From Oryzicola mucosus (GTDB lineage: Bacteria; Pseudomonadota; Alphaproteobacteria; Rhizobiales; Rhizobiaceae): a DNA stretch of 64,000 nt. The notes under the pieces are model-generated. The model was given only the letters and a program-made list of their open reading frames with translations, was not told the DNA's origin and ran no database searches. Positions 18,774-27,152 of the stretch are shown here, in pieces (the first letter of the stretch is position 1; each line of letters opens with the position of its first letter). Position numbers and translations under genes: made by a program. The stretch is taken from assembly GCF_014534685.1 (NCBI RefSeq), contig NZ_JACVVX010000004.1, forward strand, positions 186,001 to 250,000, given 5' to 3'.

Positions 18774-21461
18774 CTACCGCGCCGCCCGTGTGAGCAGCTT
18801 CTGATAGAACAACCCGATCCCGATCAGCACCGCGCCGAGCCCGATGAAGGACAGCGCACGCAGCACGCCTTCAAGTTCGGACATGTCGAACAGGAAGACC
18901 TTCGCCACCGAAACGACGATGAGGGCCGCGGAGGCGATGCGCAGCACCTGCGACTTCATCTGCACGCCGGCCACCAACAGCCCGACGCCCATGATCAGCC
19001 ACAGTGCCGAGTAGGAATATGTCTCCCACGGCTCCAGCCCGGCCCAACTGCCGATATACTCGCCCTTGAACAGACGGCGCACCGACAGCGTCGCGTAGGC
19101 GAAGACCAGCAGCGAGGCCATCGCCGCCAGCATCGCCGAATACCATTTCGGCCGCTTGTCGCGCGCATACCAGGCCAGTCCCGCCGCCGCCACGGCCGGC
19201 AGCAGATAACCGAGGAACAGCAAATTGAAGACCGGGATGCGCCCGGTCGATTCACCGGTGAACAGCGGGTTGAGCAGCCCGAAATGCTGGATCGCGATGA
19301 AAGCGGCCGACACCACGCCCATGCCGAGCGAACCGTAGCGCAGCACCGAACTCGGCGAGCGCATGTCGAGCGACACCATGATGCCGCCGCTGCCCAGCGC
19401 CAGAAGCGTGTAGATCGCCTGTTCGGCAAGCGTCGGCGCGCTTGAGGTGATGACGCCGCCATTCATCGCATGCCGCACCAGCATCGCCACCGTCAGCAGC
19501 GACAGCAGAGCCGTCGCCGCCTCCATGATCAGACGCGGGCGTCCGTCGGCGGTGCGCCGGAGCTGCCAGGCGGCGGCGAGGAAGGCAAGCGCCGGGACGC
19601 CATAGCCCAAAAGCAGCCAGTTGAAGACCGGCGTGGTCGACAACCGGTCCGCACCGACGATGGTCGGGTCGAGTGCGATGCGGCCGATGACCACGACCGC
19701 GAGCGCGGCACTCAGCCAGCCCAGCACCGGATAGGCGCGCTGCCGCGTCGCAAGCGCGGGCACCGCCGCGAGCACGCCGCAGAACACGGTGGTCAAGCCC
19801 GAACCGAAGGCCATGTGCAGCATGACAACGGCAGCCACGGCCGCCCCTCCCAGGGCGATGGAAACGGCGACGCCGCCCGACAGCGGCGGATGTTCGGCGC
19901 GCGCGACCCATTCCCCACCGGCGGCAAAGGCGAGCGCCAGCACCAGCATGACGGCGGCATAGAACAGGTCGCGGTCGATATTGCCGAAGCCGAGCCACAG
20001 GCAGGTGGCGACTGCGAACGGAGCGATCACCGCCCAGGCCGACCAGTTGGCGGCCAACAGCGGCTGTTCGGCCACCATTCGCCGCGCGCTCCAGAAGCCG
20101 GCTGCCGGAAAGACCGCGCCGAACAAAAGGCCCAGCCAGCGCAAACTGTCGCCCATGGCGAGATAGGCCGGCCCGCCGACCAAGGTGTCAACCGCCGGTG
20201 ACACGCCGCCCAGCACATAGCGCAGATAGATCAGCACCACGGCCGCGCCAGCACCATGCAGCAAGGGCAGCGCACGGCCACGATAGAGCGCCCCGCCCAC
20301 CATCGCCAGGATCAGCACGGCAGCGCCCAGCGGACTCAGCAGGCTGACCGCGCGACTGTCGATGAAGAGTGAAATTGCGGCCAGCGCCAGCAGGAAAGCG
20401 ACGGCGATGGACGGCGCGTCCGGCTTGCCCGGTACGGCGAACGGCGCGCGCCGCGTCAGCCACACGCCCAGCAGCAGCGCCAGGCTGACCAGCGTCATGA
20501 ACAGAACCGCGGGCACAGAAAGCGCTGCCGCGTTGCCGATATAGAGCAGCGTCCAGAGACCGGTGCCGACAAAGGCCGCGGCCATGAGGAAGGACCAACT
20601 GCGCATGCGCGCGATGACCGCCGTCGCCGCCAGCACGATCGCCAGATAGCCGAACAGCGCCCAGACATTGGGCGCCTGCGAATCGACCAGCATCGGCGTA
20701 ACGAAGGAGCCGAGCAGGCCGACACCCGCCAGCGCCCTGCCATGCACCAGCGAGGCGGCTATGGTGGCGACGCCGATCAGGCCCATCAGCAGGAAGGCCG
20801 GGACCGGGCCAAGGAAGCCGTAGACGCCATAAGCCGCATAGACCACGCCGAACAGCGTGAACGCGCCCGCCGCCGTCAGGATGGCGGGAATATAGGCTGC
20901 CGCGGCACCCTGCACGGGCACCTTGAAGCCCGTGCGGCGGATGAATTCGCCGCCGCCGATCAGCACGAGGCCAAAGAGGGCCGCCAGCGTCAGCCGCGCG
21001 GCGGGCCCGAAATAGCCGGCCTCGATGGAATAGCGCACGAGGAACACACCGCCCAGCGCCAGCGCCACACCGCCGACCCAGACCGCCCAGCGCGTGCCGA
21101 GCGCTGTTTCGATATCGGGCTTGGCCGCCACCGTTTCGGCTGGGACCGATGCCGCAGCCGCCTGTTCCCAGGGGCTGTCGGCCACCGGCTGCGGATCACT
21201 ACTGACTGCCTCGGGAGCTTCCACGGCAACCGGTGTTTCGGCTTCCAGCAGCGACGGTTCTTGCATGTCCGTGGATTCAGGCCGCTGCGTTTCGACGGCT
21301 TTTGCCTCTTCCACAGCCGGCTTGGCCGCGACCGCGCCCGACAGCACCAGGCTTCTCAGCGCGCCGAGTTCGCGTTCCAGCAGACCGACGCGGTTGCGCA
21401 GGCGCAACACCAGAACGAGAGGCACAAGGACGAGGATAAAGCCGATCAGGCCTTCGAACAT
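18774..21461 (-). CDS. Large polytopic DUF2339 membrane protein
   Basis: An 895-residue integral membrane protein. An N-terminal anchor and short coiled segment (RLRNRVGLLERELGALRSL) are followed by a Pro/Glu/Ala linker (residues about 50-120). The rest consists of more than twenty hydrophobic helices. The GTRWAVWVGGVALALGGVFLVRY-like opening of the membrane domain (near 127) is typical of DUF2339. Members are widespread in Proteobacteria and no function is established; the size and topology suggest a transporter or envelope scaffold. It does not overlap the upstream thioesterase gene. Confidence 0.85.
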   Translation of the reverse strand: MFEGLIGFILVLVPLVLVLRLRNRVGLLERELGALRSLVLSGAVAAKPAVEEAKAVETQRPESTDMQEPSLLEAETPVAVEAPEAVSSDPQPVADSPWEQAAAASVPAETVAAKPDIETALGTRWAVWVGGVALALGGVFLVRYSIEAGYFGPAARLTLAALFGLVLIGGGEFIRRTGFKVPVQGAAAAYIPAILTAAGAFTLFGVVYAAYGVYGFLGPVPAFLLMGLIGVATIAASLVHGRALAGVGLLGSFVTPMLVDSQAPNVWALFGYLAIVLAATAVIARMRSWSFLMAAAFVGTGLWTLLYIGNAAALSVPAVLFMTLVSLALLLGVWLTRRAPFAVPGKPDAPSIAVAFLLALAAISLFIDSRAVSLLSPLGAAVLILAMVGGALYRGRALPLLHGAGAAVVLIYLRYVLGGVSPAVDTLVGGPAYLAMGDSLRWLGLLFGAVFPAAGFWSARRMVAEQPLLAANWSAWAVIAPFAVATCLWLGFGNIDRDLFYAAVMLVLALAFAAGGEWVARAEHPPLSGGVAVSIALGGAAVAAVVMLHMAFGSGLTTVFCGVLAAVPALATRQRAYPVLGWLSAALAVVVIGRIALDPTIVGADRLSTTPVFNWLLLGYGVPALAFLAAAWQLRRTADGRPRLIMEAATALLSLLTVAMLVRHAMNGGVITSSAPTLAEQAIYTLLALGSGGIMVSLDMRSPSSVLRYGSLGMGVVSAAFIAIQHFGLLNPLFTGESTGRIPVFNLLFLGYLLPAVAAAGLAWYARDKRPKWYSAMLAAMASLLVFAYATLSVRRLFKGEYIGSWAGLEPWETYSYSALWLIMGVGLLVAGVQMKSQVLRIASAALIVVSVAKVFLFDMSELEGVLRALSFIGLGAVLIGIGLFYQKLLTRAAR

Positions 21462-21472
21462 GGCAGCGCCCC

Positions 21473-21991
21473 TCAGCGTGCGGCAAGCTTCCCGATCGGG
21501 AAAATGGAGCAGGTCTCGGTACCGAAGGCGAGAAGCTTGCCGCTGCCGTCCTTCAGCGTCGCTTCCGAGACCGCAAGCGTGCGCCCCTTATGGATCACCC
21601 TGCCCTCGCAGACAACCTCACCGGTTTTCGGAGAAATCGGCCGGGTCAGGTTCACCTTGAACTCGGCGGTTGTATAGGCCTCGCCCTTGTCGAGCATGGA
21701 GTGCACGGCGCACCCCAGCGCCGAATCGAGCAGCGTCGCCGCCCAGCCGCCATGCACCCCGCCAAGCGGATTGAGATGCTGCGCGCCGGGAAGCCCGCGA
21801 AACACGACCCTGCCCTCCTCCGCCTCGGACAGACCGAAATTCATAATCGCCGAGATCGGCGGCGCGGGGTAGAGCCCGGCAATCAGCCGCCGCAACATCT
21901 CCAGTCCGGTATATGTTTCGACGTCTTCGTGCGGAATGGTGCCGAGACCGAGACGGGACACATAGCCGGGGAACAGTTCGACTTCGCTCAT
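21473..21991 (-). CDS. PaaI-family hotdog-fold thioesterase
   Basis: A 172-residue hotdog protein. The family segment [20 protein letters not shown] (about residues 76-95) holds the catalytic helix, followed by FKVNLTRPI and the strand [18 protein letters not shown]. PaaI-type enzymes hydrolyse acyl- or aryl-CoA thioesters. The start at 21991 overlaps the recO stop by four bases (ATGA), indicating translational coupling with recO. The substrate is not predictable. Confidence 0.85.
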   Translation of the reverse strand: MSEVELFPGYVSRLGLGTIPHEDVETYTGLEMLRRLIAGLYPAPPISAIMNFGLSEAEEGRVVFRGLPGAQHLNPLGGVHGGWAATLLDSALGCAVHSMLDKGEAYTTAEFKVNLTRPISPKTGEVVCEGRVIHKGRTLAVSEATLKDGSGKLLAFGTETCSIFPIGKLAAR

Positions 21992-22749
21992 GCAGCGCTC
22001 TCTCCATGGTGGGACGCAGGCGCGGCATGATGCTTGCGCAGCGCGGCCAGAAAGCCGGCCCGCGCATCGGGCTGCTGCATGCCGCGCGGTTCGTAGACGT
22101 GGCGCGTGAAGAAGAACGCCGTCAGCCGGAATGCGTCCTCGACATCGTTCAGCGCAGCTCCCCTCCCTGCGGTGACGGCAAGAAACCCCGGCAGCGCCAG
22201 CATCCTGTCGCGCCAAGGCGCACCCGCAGCCCGCGATACGGCGCGGCCGGATTTCGGCGACACATAGACCAGATCCTGCCGCGAGCCGGTGGCTGCGCAT
22301 TCGCTGAGATCGAGGCCGAAGCCCAGCTCCTCCAGCACCATCAGCTCGAAGCGAACCATCAGTTCGCCGGCGAGATGCGGATCGTCGAGATGCGCCAGCA
22401 TCACCGACAGCGTTTCATAAAGTGCCGCGTGTGGATCGCGCTCGGGCAGAAGCCGCAGGTGCGCGGCCAGCGTCTGCAGGCCATAGACGGCGATGGCGCT
22501 GTCGATGAGCCGCGCGGCATTGGATTCCAGCGATTCGGCCTGGAACAGTCCGAGATGCTCGTCCAGCCGCGCGCGCCAGATCAGCTCGACGCGATTTCCC
22601 GGCTGCAGCAGCGGCTGCTGCCGGCGTGACCGTCCGCCCTTGACCATGCCGAGATGCCGGCCATGCGCCCGCGTCATGACCTCCAATATCGCACTGGTTT
22701 CGCCATGCCTGCGGGTGCCGAGGATGATTCCTTCGTCGCGCCATTCCAT
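21988..22749 (-). CDS. recO: DNA repair protein RecO
   Basis: A 253-residue protein opening with the RecO OB-fold signature ([20 protein letters not shown] ... [11 protein letters not shown]). The C-terminal helical region follows ([17 protein letters not shown]). RecO anneals SSB-coated DNA and loads RecA with RecR in gap repair. In related rhizobia recO directly follows era; here a brnTA pair and a palindrome separate them, so recO has to have its own promoter or be read through about 0.9 kb. Confidence 0.93.
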   Translation of the reverse strand: MEWRDEGIILGTRRHGETSAILEVMTRAHGRHLGMVKGGRSRRQQPLLQPGNRVELIWRARLDEHLGLFQAESLESNAARLIDSAIAVYGLQTLAAHLRLLPERDPHAALYETLSVMLAHLDDPHLAGELMVRFELMVLEELGFGLDLSECAATGSRQDLVYVSPKSGRAVSRAAGAPWRDRMLALPGFLAVTAGRGAALNDVEDAFRLTAFFFTRHVYEPRGMQQPDARAGFLAALRKHHAAPASHHGESAA

Positions 22750-22851
22750 GGCCGAAGCCTTTCACGGCGCACGAGGCAAAATCAAGGTCGCTTTGCCGAC
22801 GCTAATCTTGTTTTTCTATGCTGCTAGCCTATTTTTGGTGTACAAATAATC

Positions 22852-23100
22852 ATGAAGATCGTGTGGGATGAGCCGAAGCGGAAACACAATCTGGCTAAGC
22901 ATGGTTTGGACTTCAGCAATCTGTCGTTCGAGTTCTTCCTATCTGCGAACATTAAGCCCGCGAAGGAGAACCGATTTCTTGCCATCGGCGAACTCGACGG
23001 TCAGATCGTTTTAGCCGTCGTGTTCAAGCCGCTCGGTTCGGAAGCTCTCTCCGTCATCTCCATGCGCCGCGCCAGTCACGGTGAAAGGAACCGGCTATGA
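22852..23100 (+). CDS. brnT: BrnT-family toxin
   Basis: An 82-residue protein with the BrnT signature at the N-terminus (IVWDEPKRKHNLAKHGLDF) and a C-terminal SMRRASHGERNRL close to the family's (I)SARRA..ER. Brucella BrnT is a ribonuclease toxin with a RelE-like fold. Its stop overlaps the brnA start (ATGA, 23097-23100). The middle part (FFLSANIKPAKENRFLAIGELD) matches the family. A short AT-rich run just upstream could carry the promoter. Confidence 0.88.
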   Translation: MKIVWDEPKRKHNLAKHGLDFSNLSFEFFLSANIKPAKENRFLAIGELDGQIVLAVVFKPLGSEALSVISMRRASHGERNRL

Positions 23101-23540
23101 CCAAAAAATGGCCCAGCTTCGTCACAAAGGATTTGGGAGACGGCCCCGAAGACGAGGCAGAGATGCACCGTCGATGGGAGACTTATAATCGCGAGATGCA
23201 GGCGATTATATCGGCGGGCGGCGTCCATCGGGACGCTGACGGCTGGTGGGTAGATGATGCAACTGGCGCGTTGATCGGTCCTGACCCTGAAATCGAACGC
23301 CCCCTGACAGCACAGGAGCTTGCAGGTGCCAAGCCACTCAAGGACGTGTTGCCAGACCTTTACGAAAGCCTCCAGCGCGCGCGCGGCAGGCCAAAGGTAG
23401 AGAAGCCGAAGCAGGCAGTAACCTTGCGGCTTGATCCCGATACGTTGGCCTTTTTTAAAGACAACGGCCCGGACTGGCGCAGCAGGATGGCAGAGATTTT
23501 GGACCATGCCCGCAGGACCCGGAAGCGTGCGGGAGGTTAA
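23097..23540 (+). CDS. brnA: BrnA-family antitoxin, extended N-terminus
   Basis: A 147-residue protein. The C-terminal part (PKQAVTLRLDPDTLAFFKDN ... WRSRMAEILDHARR) is the ribbon-helix-helix BrnA domain that binds DNA and neutralises BrnT. Upstream lies an unusual hydrophilic portion of about 90 residues, with MHRRWETYNREMQAIISAGG; typical BrnA proteins are nearer 80-110 residues, so this is a longer variant. It overlaps brnT by four bases. The pair is inserted between the core genes recO and era, with a 34-bp palindrome just after its stop. Confidence 0.85.
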   Translation: MTKKWPSFVTKDLGDGPEDEAEMHRRWETYNREMQAIISAGGVHRDADGWWVDDATGALIGPDPEIERPLTAQELAGAKPLKDVLPDLYESLQRARGRPKVEKPKQAVTLRLDPDTLAFFKDNGPDWRSRMAEILDHARRTRKRAGG

Positions 23541-23565
23541 GGGCTTGCAGCGCCGAGCTCTACGT

Positions 23566-23599
23566 CGCCCCCCTCTGTCCTGCAGGACAGAGGGGGGCG
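23566..23599. repeat. Perfect 34-bp palindrome, minimal family A element
   Basis: CGCCCCCCTCTGTCCTG is directly followed by its exact reverse complement. The same 17 bases form the outer end of both arms of the element at 7563-7720. It lies between the convergent brnA and era stop codons and could also act as a bidirectional terminator stem, although no T-tract follows. Confidence 0.9.
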
Positions 23600-23669
23600 C
23601 GAAGGAATGCGGCGCATGTGAAGGTTATGCACAAACCACCGATCCGTCCCGGCCCGACCTCACCTCACC

Positions 23670-24584
23670 TCACTTCGGGAAATCCAGTCCCATCTCGCGA
23701 TAGCGCTCGGGATCGTCGCCCCAGTTCTCGCGGACCTTGACGAACAGGAACAGGTGAACTGTCTGTTCGAGGATGTCGCCGATCTCCTTGCGCGCGGATT
23801 GGCCGATGGCGCGGATGGTTTCGCCCTTGTGGCCCAGCACGATCTTCTTCTGACTGTCGCGCTCGACAAAGATGACCTGCTCGATGCGCACCGAGCCGTC
23901 CTTTTTCTCTTCCCACTTTTCGGTTTCGACATGGGACGAATAGGGCAGTTCCTGATGCAGACGCAGATACAGCTTTTCGCGCGTGATCTCGGCGGCGAGT
24001 TGGCGCATCGGCAGGTCGGAAATCTGGTCTTCCGGATAGTACCACGGACCGAGCGGCAATTCGGCCGCCAGATAGTCGAGCAAATCCTTGCAGCCCGAAC
24101 CGGTCAGCGCCGAGACCATGAAGGTGCGCTTGAACGGCACGCGCTCATTGGCCGTCTGCGTCAGCGTCAAAAGCGCCTCGGGCCGCACCCGGTCGACCTT
24201 GTTGAGAATCAGGACCATGGGCTGGCGCACATCCTTGAGCCGTTCGAGGATCGCATCCGCGTCGCCCTTGATGCCGCGCTCCGCGTCGATCAGCACCAGC
24301 ACCACGTCGGCGTCGCGCGCACCGCCCCAGGCTGTCGTTACCATCGCTTCGTCGAGACGGCGGCGCGGCCTGAAGATGCCGGGCGTATCGACGAAGACGA
24401 TCTGCGCGGTGTCATGGGTGGCGATGCCGCGCACGATGGCGCGCGTGGTCTGCACCTTGTGGGTGACGATCGACACCTTGGCGCCGACGAGCTGGTTGAC
24501 CAGCGTTGACTTGCCGGCGTTCGGAGCGCCGATGAGCGCGACGAAACCCGAGCGGGTGGTCGCCTGTTCCGGCTGTTCTGTCAC
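23670..24584 (-). CDS. era: GTPase Era
   Basis: A 304-residue two-domain protein. The G domain shows GAPNAGKSTLVNQL (G1), DTPG (G3) and LNKVDRV (G4). The C-terminal KH domain contains the family segment VIFVERDSQKKIVLGHKGETI. Era binds the 3' end of 16S rRNA and is needed for 30S assembly. Its ATG overlaps the rnc stop by four bases. Confidence 0.97.
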   Translation of the reverse strand: MTEQPEQATTRSGFVALIGAPNAGKSTLVNQLVGAKVSIVTHKVQTTRAIVRGIATHDTAQIVFVDTPGIFRPRRRLDEAMVTTAWGGARDADVVLVLIDAERGIKGDADAILERLKDVRQPMVLILNKVDRVRPEALLTLTQTANERVPFKRTFMVSALTGSGCKDLLDYLAAELPLGPWYYPEDQISDLPMRQLAAEITREKLYLRLHQELPYSSHVETEKWEEKKDGSVRIEQVIFVERDSQKKIVLGHKGETIRAIGQSARKEIGDILEQTVHLFLFVKVRENWGDDPERYREMGLDFPK

Positions 24585-25303
24585 GATAGGATTTCCTCGT
24601 TTTTCCAGACGCCCTCGCGCAGCAGGATTGCCGCGGCCGCTGCCTGCTCTGCTTCACGCTTGGAGCGCCCCTCGCCCAGTCCGGGCGGGAACTTTCCCAC
24701 CTTCACCTCGACGGTGAAAACCGGGTCGTGGTCCGGCCCCTTGCGTCCGGTAATCGCGTAGGTCGGCGTCACCGCCGCCGCCTGGTGCGCCCATTCCTGC
24801 AATTCGGTCTTGGGGTCGCGGCGGGCCGCACCAACTGCCTTGGCGCGCGGCTTCCAATATGTGTGGATGAAGGCGCGGGCAGCCTCGATGCCGCCGTCGA
24901 GATAGAGAACGGCGATCAGCGATTCCAACGCGTCGGCGCGCAGGTTCACCAGCTTGCGTTCGGCCAGGCTGCGCACTTCGCTGCCGGCCCGGATCAGGTC
25001 GGGAAGGCCGATCTCGTCGGCGATCGCAGCCAGCGCTTCCGCATTGACCAGTGCGTTGAGCCGGCGCGACAGCTCGCCCTCGGCGGCATCCGGGAAACCC
25101 TCCAGCAGCATGTCGGCCACCATCAGGCCGAGCACCCGGTCGCCCAGAAACTCGAAGCGCTCATAATCGACGCCCGCATGCGCGCTGCGCGCACTGCCAT
25201 GGGTCAGCGCGCGCTGCAGCCGCTTTGGATCGTTGAACACGTGTCCCGTGCGCTCGGCGAGGATGTCGGCGAGCTCGGTTGCTGTCAGCCGTTTCGCTGT
25301 CAT
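24581..25303 (-). CDS. rnc: Ribonuclease III
   Basis: A 240-residue enzyme. The RNase III signature YERFEFLGDRVLG (about residues 45-57) carries acidic metal ligands, with a second acidic cluster near ALESLIAVLYLDGG. The C-terminal double-stranded-RNA-binding domain (PKTELQEWAHQ ... GRSKREAEQAAAAAIL) is intact. It processes rRNA precursors and structured mRNAs, and would cut duplexes formed by the long inverted repeats of this window if transcribed. It sits between lepB and era. Confidence 0.97.
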   Translation of the reverse strand: MTAKRLTATELADILAERTGHVFNDPKRLQRALTHGSARSAHAGVDYERFEFLGDRVLGLMVADMLLEGFPDAAEGELSRRLNALVNAEALAAIADEIGLPDLIRAGSEVRSLAERKLVNLRADALESLIAVLYLDGGIEAARAFIHTYWKPRAKAVGAARRDPKTELQEWAHQAAAVTPTYAITGRKGPDHDPVFTVEVKVGKFPPGLGEGRSKREAEQAAAAAILLREGVWKNEEILS

Positions 25304-25306
25304 GTC

Positions 25307-26053
25307 TTATCTTACGACATTCAGCAGGCGCGATGCACGCATATCCGACGGCCAGTTCCAGATCGCCAGCGGGCTCGACTTGTCGGCGATGGAGAAGAAG
25401 ATGATGTTGGCGCGGCCGACGAGGTTTTCAGCCGGCACGAAGCCGAAGACGCGGCTGTCGGACGAGTTGTCGCGGTTGTCGCCCATCATGAAGAAGTTGC
25501 CCTCGGGCACCACGAATTCGCGCGTGTTGTCGTAGGAGCCGTTCGGCGACAGGTCGAGCGTATCGTAGGACACGCCGTTTGGAAGCGTTTCGCGATAAAC
25601 GTCGACCGGGCGCCTTTCCTCGGTCACGTCGGGATTGTTGATCTCGCCGACCTTCTCGCGCTTGACCGCTTCGCCATTGATGTAGAGCACGCCCTCGCGC
25701 ATCTGCACGCGATCGCCCGGCAGGCCGATCACGCGCTTGATGTAGTCGAGCGACGGATCGGGCGGATACTTGAACACGGCGACATCGCCGCGCGCAGGAT
25801 CGCTGCCGAAGATGCGTCCCGAAAACAGGTTGGGCGAGAACGGCAACGAATAGTGCGAATAGCCGTAGGCCCATTTGGTGACGAACAGATAGTCGCCTTC
25901 CAGAAGCGTCGGCCGCATCGAACCGGAGGGAATCGAAAACGGCTGGAACAGCAGCGTGCGGATCACCAGAGCCAGCAGCAAGGCCTGCACGATGACGCTG
26001 ACGGTCTCGCCGAGGCCGCCCGATTTCTTCTGCGTTTTGTCCGCCACGCTCAT
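25307..26053 (-). CDS. lepB: Signal peptidase I
   Basis: A 248-residue membrane-anchored serine protease. An N-terminal transmembrane helix (SVIVQALLLALVIRTLLF) is followed by the catalytic Ser in PSGSMRPTLLEGD. The catalytic Lys is in YIKRVIGLPGDRV and the box E is MGDNRDNSSDSR. It removes signal peptides from exported proteins such as the porins in this window. The gap to rnc is three bases. Confidence 0.97.
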   Translation of the reverse strand: MSVADKTQKKSGGLGETVSVIVQALLLALVIRTLLFQPFSIPSGSMRPTLLEGDYLFVTKWAYGYSHYSLPFSPNLFSGRIFGSDPARGDVAVFKYPPDPSLDYIKRVIGLPGDRVQMREGVLYINGEAVKREKVGEINNPDVTEERRPVDVYRETLPNGVSYDTLDLSPNGSYDNTREFVVPEGNFFMMGDNRDNSSDSRVFGFVPAENLVGRANIIFFSIADKSSPLAIWNWPSDMRASRLLNVVR

Positions 26054-26137
26054 CTCGTTCTCGATTTCAGTCGCGTTGATATAAGGGGTTGGCGCGCGCA
26101 GGGCAACGCCTCAGCATGCGCTGCACCAATCGCAGGA

Positions 26138-26548
26138 TCATGGCGCTTGTTCGACGGGCAAAGCCTCGATGATCACGAATGCCTGCGCGAGCGGGAAATC
26201 GTCGGTGATGGTCAGATGCACCACGGCGCGGTGGCCTGCGGGAAGCATCGAGCGCAGCCGCGTCTCCGCCCCGCCCGACAGTTCCATGGTCGGCCGACCG
26301 CCAGGCAGGTTGACGACACCCATGTCGCGCCAGAACACGCCGTCGGAGATTCCCGAGCCGAGCGCCTTCGAGCAGGCTTCCTTAGCGGCGAAGCGCTTGG
26401 CATAGGACGCCGCCCTCCCCCTGCGGCCTTCGGACTTGGCCTGTTCGACATCGGTGAAGATGCGCTGGATGAAGCGCTCGCCATAGCGCTCCAGCGAGCG
26501 CTCGATGCGGCGGATGTCGATCAGGTCGCTGCCAATGCCGAGGATCAT
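26138..26548 (-). CDS. acpS: Holo-[acyl-carrier-protein] synthase
   Basis: A 136-residue trimeric phosphopantetheinyl transferase. The Mg-binding Asp is in [13 protein letters not shown], and [14 protein letters not shown] carries the conserved Glu and Lys. It transfers 4'-phosphopantetheine from CoA to acyl carrier protein, activating it for fatty acid synthesis. About 80 bases separate it from lepB. Confidence 0.96.
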   Translation of the reverse strand: MILGIGSDLIDIRRIERSLERYGERFIQRIFTDVEQAKSEGRRGRAASYAKRFAAKEACSKALGSGISDGVFWRDMGVVNLPGGRPTMELSGGAETRLRSMLPAGHRAVVHLTITDDFPLAQAFVIIEALPVEQAP

Positions 26549-26555
26549 GCCGCGC

Positions 26556-27134
26556 TCACATGTTCCGGCTGCCGGGCTTCACCGCCGGCAGGGCTGCCAG
26601 TTCCGGCGGCAGCGCGTCGGCCGGATAGGCCGGAACCTCGTATTCGGCGAGTGCTACCAGCGGCACGCCGACATCGCTCTTGCCGGCCGAACGGTCGATG
26701 ATGCAGGCCGCCGCCACGACCTCCGCGCCCAGCGCCTTCAAACATTCGATGGTCTCGCGGATCGACAGGCCGGTGGTGACGATGTCCTCGACGATGACGA
26801 CGCGGGCGCTTTGTTCGATCTCGAATCGGCGCAGGCGGAACGTGCCCTGCTCGCGCTCGACCCAGATCGCCGGAACGCCCAGATGACGCGACGTCTCATA
26901 GGCCGGGATCAGGCCGCCGATGGCGGGACCAACGACATAGTCGATCTGGCCCGGCACCTGCTCCCGGATCTTTTCGGCCAGCGCCTTGCACAGCGTCTCG
27001 GTCTTGTCGGCATGCATGAAGACCCGCGCCTTCTGCAGGAAGACGGGACTGCGCAGGCCGGACGTTAAGATAAAATGCCCTTCCAGCACCGCCCCCGCGT
27101 CGCGAAAAATCTCCAGAACGTCGTCGGTGTTCAT
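26556..27134 (-). CDS. pyrE: Orotate phosphoribosyltransferase
   Basis: A 192-residue type I phosphoribosyltransferase with the PRPP-binding loop [16 protein letters not shown] near residue 112 and the N-terminal [16 protein letters not shown] segment. It converts orotate and PRPP to OMP in pyrimidine synthesis. It lies seven bases ahead of acpS and 18 bases after rel, in what looks like one transcript. Confidence 0.95.
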   Translation of the reverse strand: MNTDDVLEIFRDAGAVLEGHFILTSGLRSPVFLQKARVFMHADKTETLCKALAEKIREQVPGQIDYVVGPAIGGLIPAYETSRHLGVPAIWVEREQGTFRLRRFEIEQSARVVIVEDIVTTGLSIRETIECLKALGAEVVAAACIIDRSAGKSDVGVPLVALAEYEVPAYPADALPPELAALPAVKPGSRNM

Positions 27135-27152
27135 CGGCAGTCTGTCCCCTCG

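Noticed and set aside
24728-26701. A 657-codon open frame opposite rnc, lepB and acpS
   Set aside because: It crosses several core genes and their intergenic gaps, which a real gene would not do; the composition is shadow-like.
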